From NCBI GenBank assembly GCA_964489695.1, contig CAZAZP010000003.1:5412-69411 (forward strand): a stretch of 64,000 nt of DNA, read 5' to 3'. The DNA comes from CAYUXU01 sp964489695. Lineage in GTDB: Bacteria > Bacillota_I > Bacilli_A > Erysipelotrichales > Erysipelotrichaceae. The notes beneath the pieces were generated by a model. That model made no database searches, had not been told where the DNA came from, and worked only from the letters and a program-made list of their open reading frames with translations. Shown here one piece after another: positions 52,720 to 60,805 of the stretch (position 1 is the first letter of the stretch; every line of letters begins with the position of its first letter). Position numbers and translations under genes: made by a program.

Positions 52720-54426
52720 CTATTTATTATTACTAAATCCTTCTTTTTCAATTTGAACAATTGCTATTCTTTGTTGATTTAGCGACGTAATCTTAACTTC
52801 CTTAACGTCATTTGGTATATAAATTGTTTCCATATAATGAATCTCAAAGTCGTTAAATATATTTTCAGGTGAACAAATTATAGCACTTTCTCCTTCAACT
52901 AATACGATAATCTGCATCTGAGATGAATTTTTAATCATCAATTCATTATTAAACCAGTGTTTATTTACATTCATTGGACAATAACTCATAGTTCCTATTC
53001 TATCAGAATAAATTTCTTGTTCTTTATTATCTAATACTTCTCTTGAGAACAAATTCGCCTTGACCCATGGTGCTGAGAAATTCTCTTGAATTACTTTTTC
53101 ACCCAAGTCGATATCTATTTGTCGTGGTTTACCATTTGCATCAACACGACCCCAATCCCAGAGCTTGAAAGTAGTTGTTGATGAAGAATCAATTTCTAAG
53201 CAAACGGATTCTTTACAAAACGCATGAACAACTCCACCAGGTAAATAAATGTAATCAAATTTTTCCACATCATAGCTATTAACATAGTTAGCAACTTCAA
53301 ATTTATTCTTTATTTGTGCAGTCTTTAAAGCACTAGAAAATTCTCTAAGCTTTAAATCTTCTTTCAATCCAAGCAATACTTTCGATTGCTCTGTTGTTTC
53401 AATATAATAATATCCTTCATGATGTCCAAAAGGATAATTCATTTGGTTTTGATTATATTCAGCTGTAGGATGAACTTGTAGACTTGAATTTTCTCCTCCA
53501 ATAGTATCAACAATTAATAGATGAATTGGCGTTCTACTACCATAAATATAATAATTGCGCTCCCCAAGTAAGCCTAATGGTTCAATATTAATTATATCTC
53601 TACCAGGAATAGACAATATTTCACCATTGATATTAATATTTACATACTGTTCTTCTAAAATTGAAGAAACTAAAAATGAATATTTTTTATTGGTTTCAGG
53701 AGCACCAAGCCTACTTTGGAACCATTTACCGCCCCCCCAAATATTTTCTTGAAAAAGAGGAACGGTCCTAAACGGTTGTTTTACTATTTCATTAATTACT
53801 TCTTTATAATCAATTATCGAAAGCATTTTATTATCAATAGAAATATCTATGATAAAATCATTTTCACATAAATTGTAATGTTTATGTTTTTCAACTAAAT
53901 GAAAGTCTATATATTTCAGTCGTTTCTCTGTGAGGTATTTATTACTATCAATTAACCTATCCCATGCTTTATCGAATGTTGTATTAACATAAATGTTTAC
54001 AGCATCATTAACGAAGTTTGAAGCACCGGGGCCAAAAATCAATCTTAAACCACTAAACTCTTTTCTTAAGGCTAATTCAATTTTATTCTGTTCATACATG
54101 TCGATAATGTGACCGCTAGCAAATTTTCCATTTACAGGATGATCAGTTAAATAATCTTTGAATTTATTTTCAATTTCATTATCTTCTAGGCGATACAAAT
54201 TTAAATCAATTATCTCGGAAAATTCTATACCATCAGTTATAAATTTAATATCCGCAATATCTATCGATAAATATGAATCTAAAACAAGAGTCTTAAATTC
54301 ACTTTCCTTTAGTAAGTCATCTATCTTTTCAACAATTGAACTTTTATCTTTATAGATCTTAATGTTAGATAAAATTTTTACTTCAGGAAAAAAATCATAA
54401 TTTGGTACAATAGCTCTTTCACTCAT
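52720..54426 (-). CDS. Class I phosphomannose isomerase with a long N-terminal extension
   Basis: The last 350 residues are a ManA-type cupin enzyme: ENIWGGGKW, the metal-binding LQVHPTAEY, YLPGGVVHAF and LWDWGR. The first 210 residues are not part of ManA. They contain LRLIFGPGASNFV...IYVNTTFDKAWDRL, which recalls a P-loop kinase-like or sugar-kinase-derived domain without an evident Walker A. 568 aa in all, about 250 more than a normal ManA. Start overlaps the transketolase gene, with GGAGCTGAG upstream. It probably interconverts an aldose- and ketose-phosphate of the island's substrate; the role of the extension is unknown. Confidence 0.8.
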   Translation of the reverse strand: MSERAIVPNYDFFPEVKILSNIKIYKDKSSIVEKIDDLLKESEFKTLVLDSYLSIDIADIKFITDGIEFSEIIDLNLYRLEDNEIENKFKDYLTDHPVNGKFASGHIIDMYEQNKIELALRKEFSGLRLIFGPGASNFVNDAVNIYVNTTFDKAWDRLIDSNKYLTEKRLKYIDFHLVEKHKHYNLCENDFIIDISIDNKMLSIIDYKEVINEIVKQPFRTVPLFQENIWGGGKWFQSRLGAPETNKKYSFLVSSILEEQYVNININGEILSIPGRDIINIEPLGLLGERNYYIYGSRTPIHLLIVDTIGGENSSLQVHPTAEYNQNQMNYPFGHHEGYYYIETTEQSKVLLGLKEDLKLREFSSALKTAQIKNKFEVANYVNSYDVEKFDYIYLPGGVVHAFCKESVCLEIDSSSTTTFKLWDWGRVDANGKPRQIDIDLGEKVIQENFSAPWVKANLFSREVLDNKEQEIYSDRIGTMSYCPMNVNKHWFNNELMIKNSSQMQIIVLVEGESAIICSPENIFNDFEIHYMETIYIPNDVKEVKITSLNQQRIAIVQIEKEGFSNNK

Positions 54427-55375
54427 TCTCAGCTCCTTTATTATTTAAATAATCTTTATAATGTTTCATAATTTTCTCATAAACGGACTTCTGGTCAAGC
54501 TTGTAGGCTTTACGCAAGAATTCAATACTTCCAACTTGTCCAAATTCTTCATCAATTCCAATTCTTAAAAGTTTAGTCATTATTTGATTCTCTGCCATAA
54601 TTTCAGCTACCATGCTTCCAATTCCATTATTCAAACTATGGTTTTCCAAGGTAACCACCATATTTTTGTTTTGTAGCTCGTTAATAATGCCAGTCTTATC
54701 AATAGGTTTAATATTGAATAAGTCAACTACAGCAGTACTTATACCCTCTTCAAACATTTTCTTCGCTACTTCAATGCTTGTGTATAACATTTCACCACTT
54801 GCAATTAATAAAATATCCGTTCCTTCAATAACTTTCTTAATTTTTTCAAGTTCAAATTTATCATGTTTTGAATATATTAGTGGCATCTGCTTGCGATTAC
54901 TACGAATATAATGAATACCTGGCTCATAAATAATACGATTAATCAACCAAGAAAGTTGATTTTCATCAGCAGGATCATAAATTTTGGAATTTGGAATCAT
55001 TCTATATAAGGCGATATCTTCAAATGTAGTGTGAGTACCACCGTTATGAGCAGCACAAATACCAGGATCACTACCAAATATTTTGATATTTAATCTAGCA
55101 TAGCCACCAGACAAATAAATCTGATCAAAACATCTCCTGGAGGCAAACGGTGCAAATGTGTGAACTACCGGAGTCTTTTCTATTAATGATAGTCCAGCGG
55201 CTATTCCCATCAAATTGGCTTCAGCAATTCCAACGTTGACGAAATTATCGGGATATATATCATGCATTTTTGAAAACCTACTAGCTGCACCCAAATCAGC
55301 ATCCATAACTAAAATATTTTTGTCTTTTTCTACCAAATCAATTAAAGTGCTTATTAAAGCATCTCTCATTTCCAT
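54419..55375 (-). CDS. Transketolase, C-terminal subunit
   Basis: Carries the pyrimidine-binding and C-terminal domains of transketolase, separate from the TPP-binding half. RDALI...DADLGAA start, VNVGIAEANLMGIAAGL (with the Glu that activates TPP), SDPGICAAHNGGTHTTFEDIALYR, and a C-terminal domain with LENHSLNNGIGS. 318 aa. Overlaps the N-terminal subunit by 10 bases and the isomerase by 8, so the products are made together. Split transketolases are often specialised, for example for apulose-4-phosphate or sulfosugars, so the acceptor/donor here may be unusual. Confidence 0.93.
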   Translation of the reverse strand: MEMRDALISTLIDLVEKDKNILVMDADLGAASRFSKMHDIYPDNFVNVGIAEANLMGIAAGLSLIEKTPVVHTFAPFASRRCFDQIYLSGGYARLNIKIFGSDPGICAAHNGGTHTTFEDIALYRMIPNSKIYDPADENQLSWLINRIIYEPGIHYIRSNRKQMPLIYSKHDKFELEKIKKVIEGTDILLIASGEMLYTSIEVAKKMFEEGISTAVVDLFNIKPIDKTGIINELQNKNMVVTLENHSLNNGIGSMVAEIMAENQIMTKLLRIGIDEEFGQVGSIEFLRKAYKLDQKSVYEKIMKHYKDYLNNKGAENE

Positions 55376-56220
55376 CCTGTACCTCGAAATGAAATATAAT
55401 TTTCAAGTCTTTCAATATTTTTATCGATAATTTCAAACTCTGAATCATTAAAGTTCACACTATGATTTGCATATAAATTTTCGAAATATTCAATTCCTTG
55501 ACCTTTTGTAGTGTCGAGTATGATACTTACCGCTTGGTTATCAATATTGTCAGTTTTTTGCAACGCCTCTAAAATAGCTACTTCATCATCACCTTTTACT
55601 CTTTGAGAGTAAAATCCAAACGAACGCATTTTTTCATTTAAATCGAAAGTATTTATTATTTCTTCGGTGTAACCATCCAACTGCTTCTTATTATTGTCGA
55701 TTATTACTTTTACATTTGACAATTTGTGGTGAGCAATAAATTGAAAAGCTTCCCAACATTGACCTTCATTTAATTCACCATCACCAACAATAAGTACAAC
55801 TTTTTGTTTTGATCTATTCAATTTGAAACCATATCCAATACCAGCTGCTACAGACGTACCTTGGCCTAAAGATCCAGTTGTCATATCTACTCCTGGAGTC
55901 TTATTACGATCCGGATGAGAAGGCAAATTAGTATTTCCTTCGTTTAAAGTATAAAGTAAATCTTCAGGAAAATAGCCAAAATTTGCTAAAGTGGCATATA
56001 GTCCTGGGCCACTATGTCCTTTGGAAAGTATCACATAATCACGATTAACACTATCAGGATTTTTTGGATCAATATTTAAATACGTAGAATATAAAACGCT
56101 TAGCAATTCAACAATCGAAAGTGAACCACCAATATGACCATATCCAATTTTCTTTAACATTTTCAAAATCAACAGTCTTATTTTTGCAGACTGGAGTTCT
56201 AATTTATCCTTTTCACTCAT
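55366..56220 (-). CDS. Transketolase, N-terminal subunit
   Basis: TPP- and Mg-binding half: GHIGGSLSIVELLSVLY, SKGHSGPGLYATLA and GDGELNEGQCWEAFQF...IIDNNKKQLDG, the classic TPP motif. 284 aa from ATG at 56220, which overlaps the reductase stop; a TTG at 56235 is also possible. Works as a heteromer with the C-terminal subunit downstream. It should move a two-carbon unit between a sugar phosphate from this pathway and an aldose phosphate. Confidence 0.93.
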   Translation of the reverse strand: MSEKDKLELQSAKIRLLILKMLKKIGYGHIGGSLSIVELLSVLYSTYLNIDPKNPDSVNRDYVILSKGHSGPGLYATLANFGYFPEDLLYTLNEGNTNLPSHPDRNKTPGVDMTTGSLGQGTSVAAGIGYGFKLNRSKQKVVLIVGDGELNEGQCWEAFQFIAHHKLSNVKVIIDNNKKQLDGYTEEIINTFDLNEKMRSFGFYSQRVKGDDEVAILEALQKTDNIDNQAVSIILDTTKGQGIEYFENLYANHSVNFNDSEFEIIDKNIERLENYISFRGTGWK

Positions 56221-57088
56221 TTTTGGGCCATCCAAATTCTTCTAAACAATTTGAAATTTCGTCTTTCAAGTCACCAAATTCAATGCCAAAGCTTTTAGCT
56301 TTCAAATTCGACATATGAAAATCTCTAAATCTATCACTATATCTATCAAAATTAGGTAATATATTTTTATCTATTTGTTCACTACTAAAGCCCATTATTT
56401 GTGCAATCTTCTTCGCCGCTTCATATGTATTATAATTATTTTCAGCAGTTATATTATATATACCTTTGGGTAGATTAGATATTTTGTCAAATTGTTTAGC
56501 AAAATTATGTGCATAAGTAAAGCCTCTAATTTCGTTTACGGTAAATTTTGTTGGTATTTCAAAAATAATTGCTTTTATAATTGGCGTTAAAATATTATAA
56601 CTGGGTTTAATGGTTGGAAATGGTAGACCAAACATCCATCCAAAACGAATAATTAAATAATCAAAGTCTAATTCTTTAATAAATTCTTCACATTCAATTT
56701 TATGATTACCGTAAGCTGTAACACTACTTACTGCTTGTGTTTCTGAATGCGGACCCATAATATCTAAACCATTATAAATTTGTTCTGAACTTATAAAAAT
56801 CATTCTTTTATTTTTTTCTTTAACAATTTCAGCAATTTTCTTAGTTGATAAGACATTAACTTTATACGTTAAATCCGGATAATCTTCACAAGTCTTTGTA
56901 TCTGGGATTGCTCCAGCATGTAAAACTAAATCAAAATCAGCGTTATTAAAATATGTACTGACTTTTTCAATATCTGACAAATCTAGTTCAGCTTTATCTA
57001 AAAGTGTTATTTCATATTTTGTATTATTGAAATAGTTAATTAACGAAGCGATATATCCATGTCCACCAGTAATAATCAGTTTTCTCAA
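56213..57088 (-). CDS. NAD(P)-dependent sugar epimerase/reductase (RmlD-like SDR)
   Basis: Extended short-chain dehydrogenase, 291 aa. Nucleotide-binding GGHGYIAS at the N-terminus and the catalytic Y-x-x-x-K in AYGNHK (about residues 127-131), with Ser/Thr in FISSEQIYNG. It resembles dTDP-4-dehydrorhamnose reductases, but no dTDP-sugar genes are nearby. In this setting it may oxidise or reduce the imported sugar or its phosphate. The start is TTG with AAAGG upstream. A strong terminator separates it from the PTS genes. Confidence 0.85.
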   Translation of the reverse strand: MRKLIITGGHGYIASLINYFNNTKYEITLLDKAELDLSDIEKVSTYFNNADFDLVLHAGAIPDTKTCEDYPDLTYKVNVLSTKKIAEIVKEKNKRMIFISSEQIYNGLDIMGPHSETQAVSSVTAYGNHKIECEEFIKELDFDYLIIRFGWMFGLPFPTIKPSYNILTPIIKAIIFEIPTKFTVNEIRGFTYAHNFAKQFDKISNLPKGIYNITAENNYNTYEAAKKIAQIMGFSSEQIDKNILPNFDRYSDRFRDFHMSNLKAKSFGIEFGDLKDEISNCLEEFGWPKNE

Positions 57089-57104
57089 AGCACTCTACCT
57101 TTCT

Positions 57105-57132
57105 AAAAAAAGCCACTATGTAGTGGCTTTTT
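57105..57132 (-). terminator. strong intra-operon terminator between IID and the reductase gene
   Basis: Perfect 12-bp stem (57107-57118 with 57121-57132, TG at the centre) followed on the minus strand by seven T. It lies 3 bases past the IID stop. Readthrough or a separate promoter is needed for the downstream genes, so PTS subunits may be made in excess. Confidence 0.88.
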
Positions 57133-57134
57133 CT

Positions 57135-57932
57135 CTAAAACAATCCTAATAATACTCCCACAACAGAAATAGCCATTAAAACCAAGATTAAAGATAAAGG
57201 TTTAATCTGATATTTTCTACGCATCAACCAAGTAACAAATAAAAGTGTTAATGGTAAAAGTTTTGGAAGAATCTCGTCTAAAATTTCTTGAATGCTAACA
57301 TCTTGAATTACAACTGTAATATTCAGATCAATATATGCCGCTGCAATAGCTCCGAGTGAAATTAGACCTAAAATTTTAAACGCATTTTGTAAGCGATATG
57401 ATTTTTCGCCTAAGAATAAGTCAACTGTTCTCACACCCAATTCATAACCTTTATGGAAAATATAATATGAAAACCCAATATTAAATAAAATAGAAAGCGC
57501 TATGAAAAGAAGTACTCCAGTAATTTCTCCATTTTTAGACAAAGAAATACCTAAACTTAAAGCTATTGGAGTTACTAAGCCTTGACTTAATGTATCACCA
57601 ATACCTGCTAAAGGCCCCATTAAACCAACTTTGACGTCTTGAATTGTATTAGAGCCAATTTCTATTCCATTAGCATTACTTTCTTCTAATCCAGCAATAA
57701 TGCCCGGGATTGCAGCGCCAACTACAGGCTCAACATTAAAGACTACTGAATGTCTGTCAAAAGCGGCTTGAGTAGCAGCTTCATCTCCGGCATATAATTC
57801 TTTTATTACAGGAAACATACTGTGTAAGAATCCATAGGTTTGAAACTTAGCAAAATTCATTGAACTTAAATGATAGAATGCCCAATTCCAATAACTTCTA
57901 TTAAGTGTCTTTTTGCTTAATTTTTTTGTCAT
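57135..57932 (-). CDS. PTS mannose/fructose/sorbose-family IID component
   Basis: Membrane subunit of the mannose-type PTS, 265 aa. RSYWNWAFYHLSSMNFAKFQTYGFLHSM start and GIGDTLSQGLVTPIALSLG are family signatures; membrane helices lie towards the C-terminus. Starts in a TAATG overlap with IIC and has GAGGTGA upstream. Forms the channel with IIC. Confidence 0.95.
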   Translation of the reverse strand: MTKKLSKKTLNRSYWNWAFYHLSSMNFAKFQTYGFLHSMFPVIKELYAGDEAATQAAFDRHSVVFNVEPVVGAAIPGIIAGLEESNANGIEIGSNTIQDVKVGLMGPLAGIGDTLSQGLVTPIALSLGISLSKNGEITGVLLFIALSILFNIGFSYYIFHKGYELGVRTVDLFLGEKSYRLQNAFKILGLISLGAIAAAYIDLNITVVIQDVSIQEILDEILPKLLPLTLLFVTWLMRRKYQIKPLSLILVLMAISVVGVLLGLF

Positions 57933-58717
57933 TATAAAGTCACCTCATCACTTCCATTTGATTTGTCTTTAGAATTTGAATTTAAATATGTAATGACAGC
58001 AAAAATTATTGCAATAATTGCAACGGAAATCATGCTTTGGTTAAAGAAAACTAATAGAATGAATCCAATTAAAACATAAACCCAATCTGTCATTTCCTTG
58101 ATTAACATTGAAGCAATAATAACAATTCCTGCTACAGGTAAAATACCACCCATTACTGAAAACATGTCCAAGATAATTTCTGGAGCTAAGTTTACTACTG
58201 TTGGTATATAATCTACACCATAATATAAAATAATGAAAGCAGGAAAAAATCTCATAATAAACGTAGTTACTTGAGTTCCTAACACGTGATATTTTAATAC
58301 ACCATTATAGTCAGATTTTGCTGCTGCTTTATCACAAAGTTGAATCCAGAATATATTAATAACAGCAATTGCATTAAATACGACTGTCCCTAATAATCCC
58401 AATGTAACCGCGATGGCAATCGCTAAATCAACGTCACCACCACTTGCGAGTGCAAGTGGTAAAGCAATATAGGAAACTGAGACAACGTCAGTCGCTGTTA
58501 CACCACCCACAATCATCGATCCTAAGTAGATTGTTTGAAGTGCAGCACCAATAATGATTCCACCTTGAATATCGTTAAGAATTATCCCAGCGACAAGTCC
58601 TGCAACTAATGGCTTTTCAAATACCAAAAACCCTAAATAGTCTCCAACTAGCCAAGGAATCCCTTCCCCACTTAAATAACAAAATAATGCCAATAAAACG
58701 GCTTGAAGAACATTCAT
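57932..58717 (-). CDS. PTS mannose/fructose/sorbose-family IIC component
   Basis: Polytopic membrane subunit with seven or more helices in 261 aa; IILNDIQGGIIIGAALQTIYLGS is the family motif. AAAGGGAT precedes the ATG. First gene of the transcript behind a 316-base regulatory gap. Sugar specificity of this family covers mannose, fructose, sorbose, amino sugars and glycated amino acids, so it does not name the substrate. Confidence 0.95.
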   Translation of the reverse strand: MNVLQAVLLALFCYLSGEGIPWLVGDYLGFLVFEKPLVAGLVAGIILNDIQGGIIIGAALQTIYLGSMIVGGVTATDVVSVSYIALPLALASGGDVDLAIAIAVTLGLLGTVVFNAIAVINIFWIQLCDKAAAKSDYNGVLKYHVLGTQVTTFIMRFFPAFIILYYGVDYIPTVVNLAPEIILDMFSVMGGILPVAGIVIIASMLIKEMTDWVYVLIGFILLVFFNQSMISVAIIAIIFAVITYLNSNSKDKSNGSDEVTL

Positions 58718-58849
58718 AATATCCCTTTCTTTAATAATTAATATTCATTCAAAAGCAAAAATATAGATAATTAGCTTTCTCCTTATAAAACTAATTATCA
58801 ATCACTAATAAGTTTTATTTATTCACCTCTCTTTCTATATTGAAATTAT

Positions 58850-58880
58850 TCGCAAGTAAATGCAATAATTCGCAACTTAA
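58850..58880. repeat. tandem TTGCGAAT direct repeats (candidate operator)
   Basis: On the minus strand TTGCGAATTATTGCA is followed, starting 20 bases later, by TTGCGAATAATTTCA, about two helical turns apart. They lie between the candidate promoter and the IIC start, where a repressor such as the DeoR-type protein encoded at 51318 could bind. I did not find the motif elsewhere in the window. Confidence 0.5.
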
Positions 58881-58894
58881 CCATAGCTTATCAT

Positions 58895-58915
58895 TATTTA
58901 CTCACAAAGTAAATA
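58895..58915. repeat. 21-bp perfect palindrome in the PTS control region
   Basis: TATTTACT, a 5-base spacer (CACAA), then AGTAAATA. All eight arm positions match. Placed next to the candidate -35 box of the PTS operon, it has the form of a dimeric repressor site. Confidence 0.6.
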
Positions 58916-58957
58916 CTATTTGATGGTAATTTCTTTTAGTTTTTCAAAAAATTGAAA

Positions 58958-58991
58958 TTAAAAACACTTATACTTTAGCAGTAGAAGTGTT
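58958..58991 (-). terminator. terminator after manA
   Basis: On the minus strand AACACTT pairs with AAGTGTT, and inside it TACT pairs with AGTA around a 5-base loop; a short T run follows. It ends the nagB-gpi-manA transcript. Confidence 0.75.
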
Positions 58992-59033
58992 GCTATCTAA
59001 TTTGATACAATTAATAGATTTAGCTTATCATTT

Positions 59034-59960
59034 TTAGGTAAATGAAAAAAAGAAAACGAAATTACCGCTGCAATTCAATTTACGAGACGAAAGTGGAATT
59101 AATAGTGTTTCACCTAAATTAACCGCTATCCCATTAATTGAGCCCGATCCTGAAATTATAGTTAAAAATCCCCAATTTTCAACAACAATTTCGGACGTGC
59201 CGGAAATATTATATTCATCCACTGAAAAATATTGACATCTTATTTTCTGAGTATACATATAACTTTCATTATTAATTATAGGATTTATTATCGGTTGAAT
59301 ATCTGTTTGGTTAATAGTGATATTTTCTAATGCTTCTTTAACATGCAATTCTCTGGTTGTATTAGTGCTTGTATCTATTCTGTTATAATCATATACACGG
59401 TAAGTTACATCTAAAGCTTGAGAAATTTCAAATACTAATGAATTACTACCCAATGCGTGCATTACGCCTGCTTTAATAAAATAGGTTTCTCCCTTTTTTA
59501 CACTTCTATATTTTAGTAGTTTATCCCATTTTGACTTCATTATCATCTTTTCCAATTCATCAAAATTACTTGCATTGTGACCAATTTGGATTTTCGTTTC
59601 AATATCTGAGTTCAAGATAATCCATGCCTCGTCTAATGAAGATGGGAGACCTTTTGCATGTGCATATTCTGTAGTTGGATGGACCTGAATACTTAATTGC
59701 TCTTTTGCATCTATAATTGTTATCCTAAATGGTAACTCTAAAGTTTTCATAGGAAATTCATCAGAATATTCAGTTAGATAATTAAATAAAGTGCCCTTTT
59801 TATGAGATATCTCGTTACTTTCATTTGTTTTCGCAACAACTATCCAAGCTTCACCAATATTATCATTGTGCTCACTTTGTGGAAACCATGACTTTAAAAC
59901 ATTCCCACCCCAAATTTTCTCTTTTAGGATAGGCTCGATTTTAACAATATTTTTTTTCAT
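59034..59960 (-). CDS. manA: Class I mannose-6-phosphate isomerase
   Basis: Zn-dependent isomerase of mannose-6-phosphate and fructose-6-phosphate, normal length for Bacillota (308 aa). IWGGNVLK start, the metal-binding LSIQVHPTTEYAHA, FIKAGVMHALG and VYDYNR are all present. ATG overlaps the cupin GPI stop (ATGA), so they are coupled. It is the standard version beside the extended homologue at 52720, which implies two different substrates or two steps. Confidence 0.93.
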   Translation of the reverse strand: MKKNIVKIEPILKEKIWGGNVLKSWFPQSEHNDNIGEAWIVVAKTNESNEISHKKGTLFNYLTEYSDEFPMKTLELPFRITIIDAKEQLSIQVHPTTEYAHAKGLPSSLDEAWIILNSDIETKIQIGHNASNFDELEKMIMKSKWDKLLKYRSVKKGETYFIKAGVMHALGSNSLVFEISQALDVTYRVYDYNRIDTSTNTTRELHVKEALENITINQTDIQPIINPIINNESYMYTQKIRCQYFSVDEYNISGTSEIVVENWGFLTIISGSGSINGIAVNLGETLLIPLSSRKLNCSGNFVFFFSFT

Positions 59961-60706
59961 CTTAAAAACTCAAAGTAATCAGGCCTAGAAACAAAATGGG
60001 TATAAAGTGGTATTGGTGCTAATTGATTCTCTGGAGGTAAATCGCTTACTTTTAAGAATGAAATTTCCTTATTATCAAATTTATAATTATTATTAAATTT
60101 ATACATTATATTGCCATGATTAAAACAACAATAAAGTGGCGCTCCTTTCATTTCTTGTAAATAAGAATAGTCATTTTCACTACCTTTCAAAAGTAAATCT
60201 CCAAAGATAAAGGGCTCTGATCCGACATTTATTGATAAATGGTAATAATCGCTTGGTATTGTGAACCTATCACCAACATTTGTTTCTAATAAAATAATGT
60301 TAAGAGAATTATTAGCAATTTTAAATAATTGAAATATCCCTTTTCCACACAATATTTCATATGCTTCATCATGCCTTTTCATCTTAAGTGGATTTATTGC
60401 ATGGATATGCCCATAACTTTTAATGCATTCGTTATTGATTGGGTTATTCATAAGTACAGTATATTCATATCTAATTCCCCAATCTCTAATCAATGATTCA
60501 TGTTCTTTATTATATATACCGTTGTACATATAATATAACGGTTGCTCATCTAGATAATCATCAGGATTTATAAATAATGATCTCATATCGCCGAGCTTTC
60601 TTACTGCGATTTCCTCAACTATTATATCCTCACTAAAATTAATTTTCTGTGACTTTAAATCGAAAACTGAACTAACGCCACTTACGTTTGAAATATCATA
60701 CTGCAT
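59957..60706 (-). CDS. Cupin-type (archaeal-type) glucose-6-phosphate isomerase
   Basis: Predicted metal-dependent isomerase of the cGPI family (PF06560-type), unrelated to common Pgi. The cupin motif 1 is GHIHAINPLKMKRHDEAYEILCGKG and motif 2 RFTIPSDYYHLSINVG. 249 aa from Met at 60706, which has GGAGGAAG six bases upstream; the longer frame starts without a ribosome site. It would send glucose-6-phosphate or an analogue to the ketose form. Known mostly from archaea and scattered bacteria, so likely acquired. Confidence 0.82.
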   Translation of the reverse strand: MQYDISNVSGVSSVFDLKSQKINFSEDIIVEEIAVRKLGDMRSLFINPDDYLDEQPLYYMYNGIYNKEHESLIRDWGIRYEYTVLMNNPINNECIKSYGHIHAINPLKMKRHDEAYEILCGKGIFQLFKIANNSLNIILLETNVGDRFTIPSDYYHLSINVGSEPFIFGDLLLKGSENDYSYLQEMKGAPLYCCFNHGNIMYKFNNNYKFDNKEISFLKVSDLPPENQLAPIPLYTHFVSRPDYFEFLR

Positions 60707-60805
60707 GTCTTCCTCCATAAAATTTACAACAACATTCAAATTATTTGAGTATAAAATAAAATAACTTACCACTTACAAGTTATTAAATAACTTCAAATTA
60801 CTAAA

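Larger units (their letters stand above)
58718..59033. promoter_or_regulatory. 316-base control region of the PTS operon
   Basis: Contains, on the minus strand, the terminator of manA (58958-58991), a 21-bp perfect inverted repeat (58895-58915), two direct repeats of TTGCGAAT at a 20-base period (58852-58879 region), and a ribosome site for IIC. A candidate promoter is TTGTGA - 16 bases - TATGGT, which would place the -35 inside the inverted repeat. No coding sequence is seen. Confidence 0.6.
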
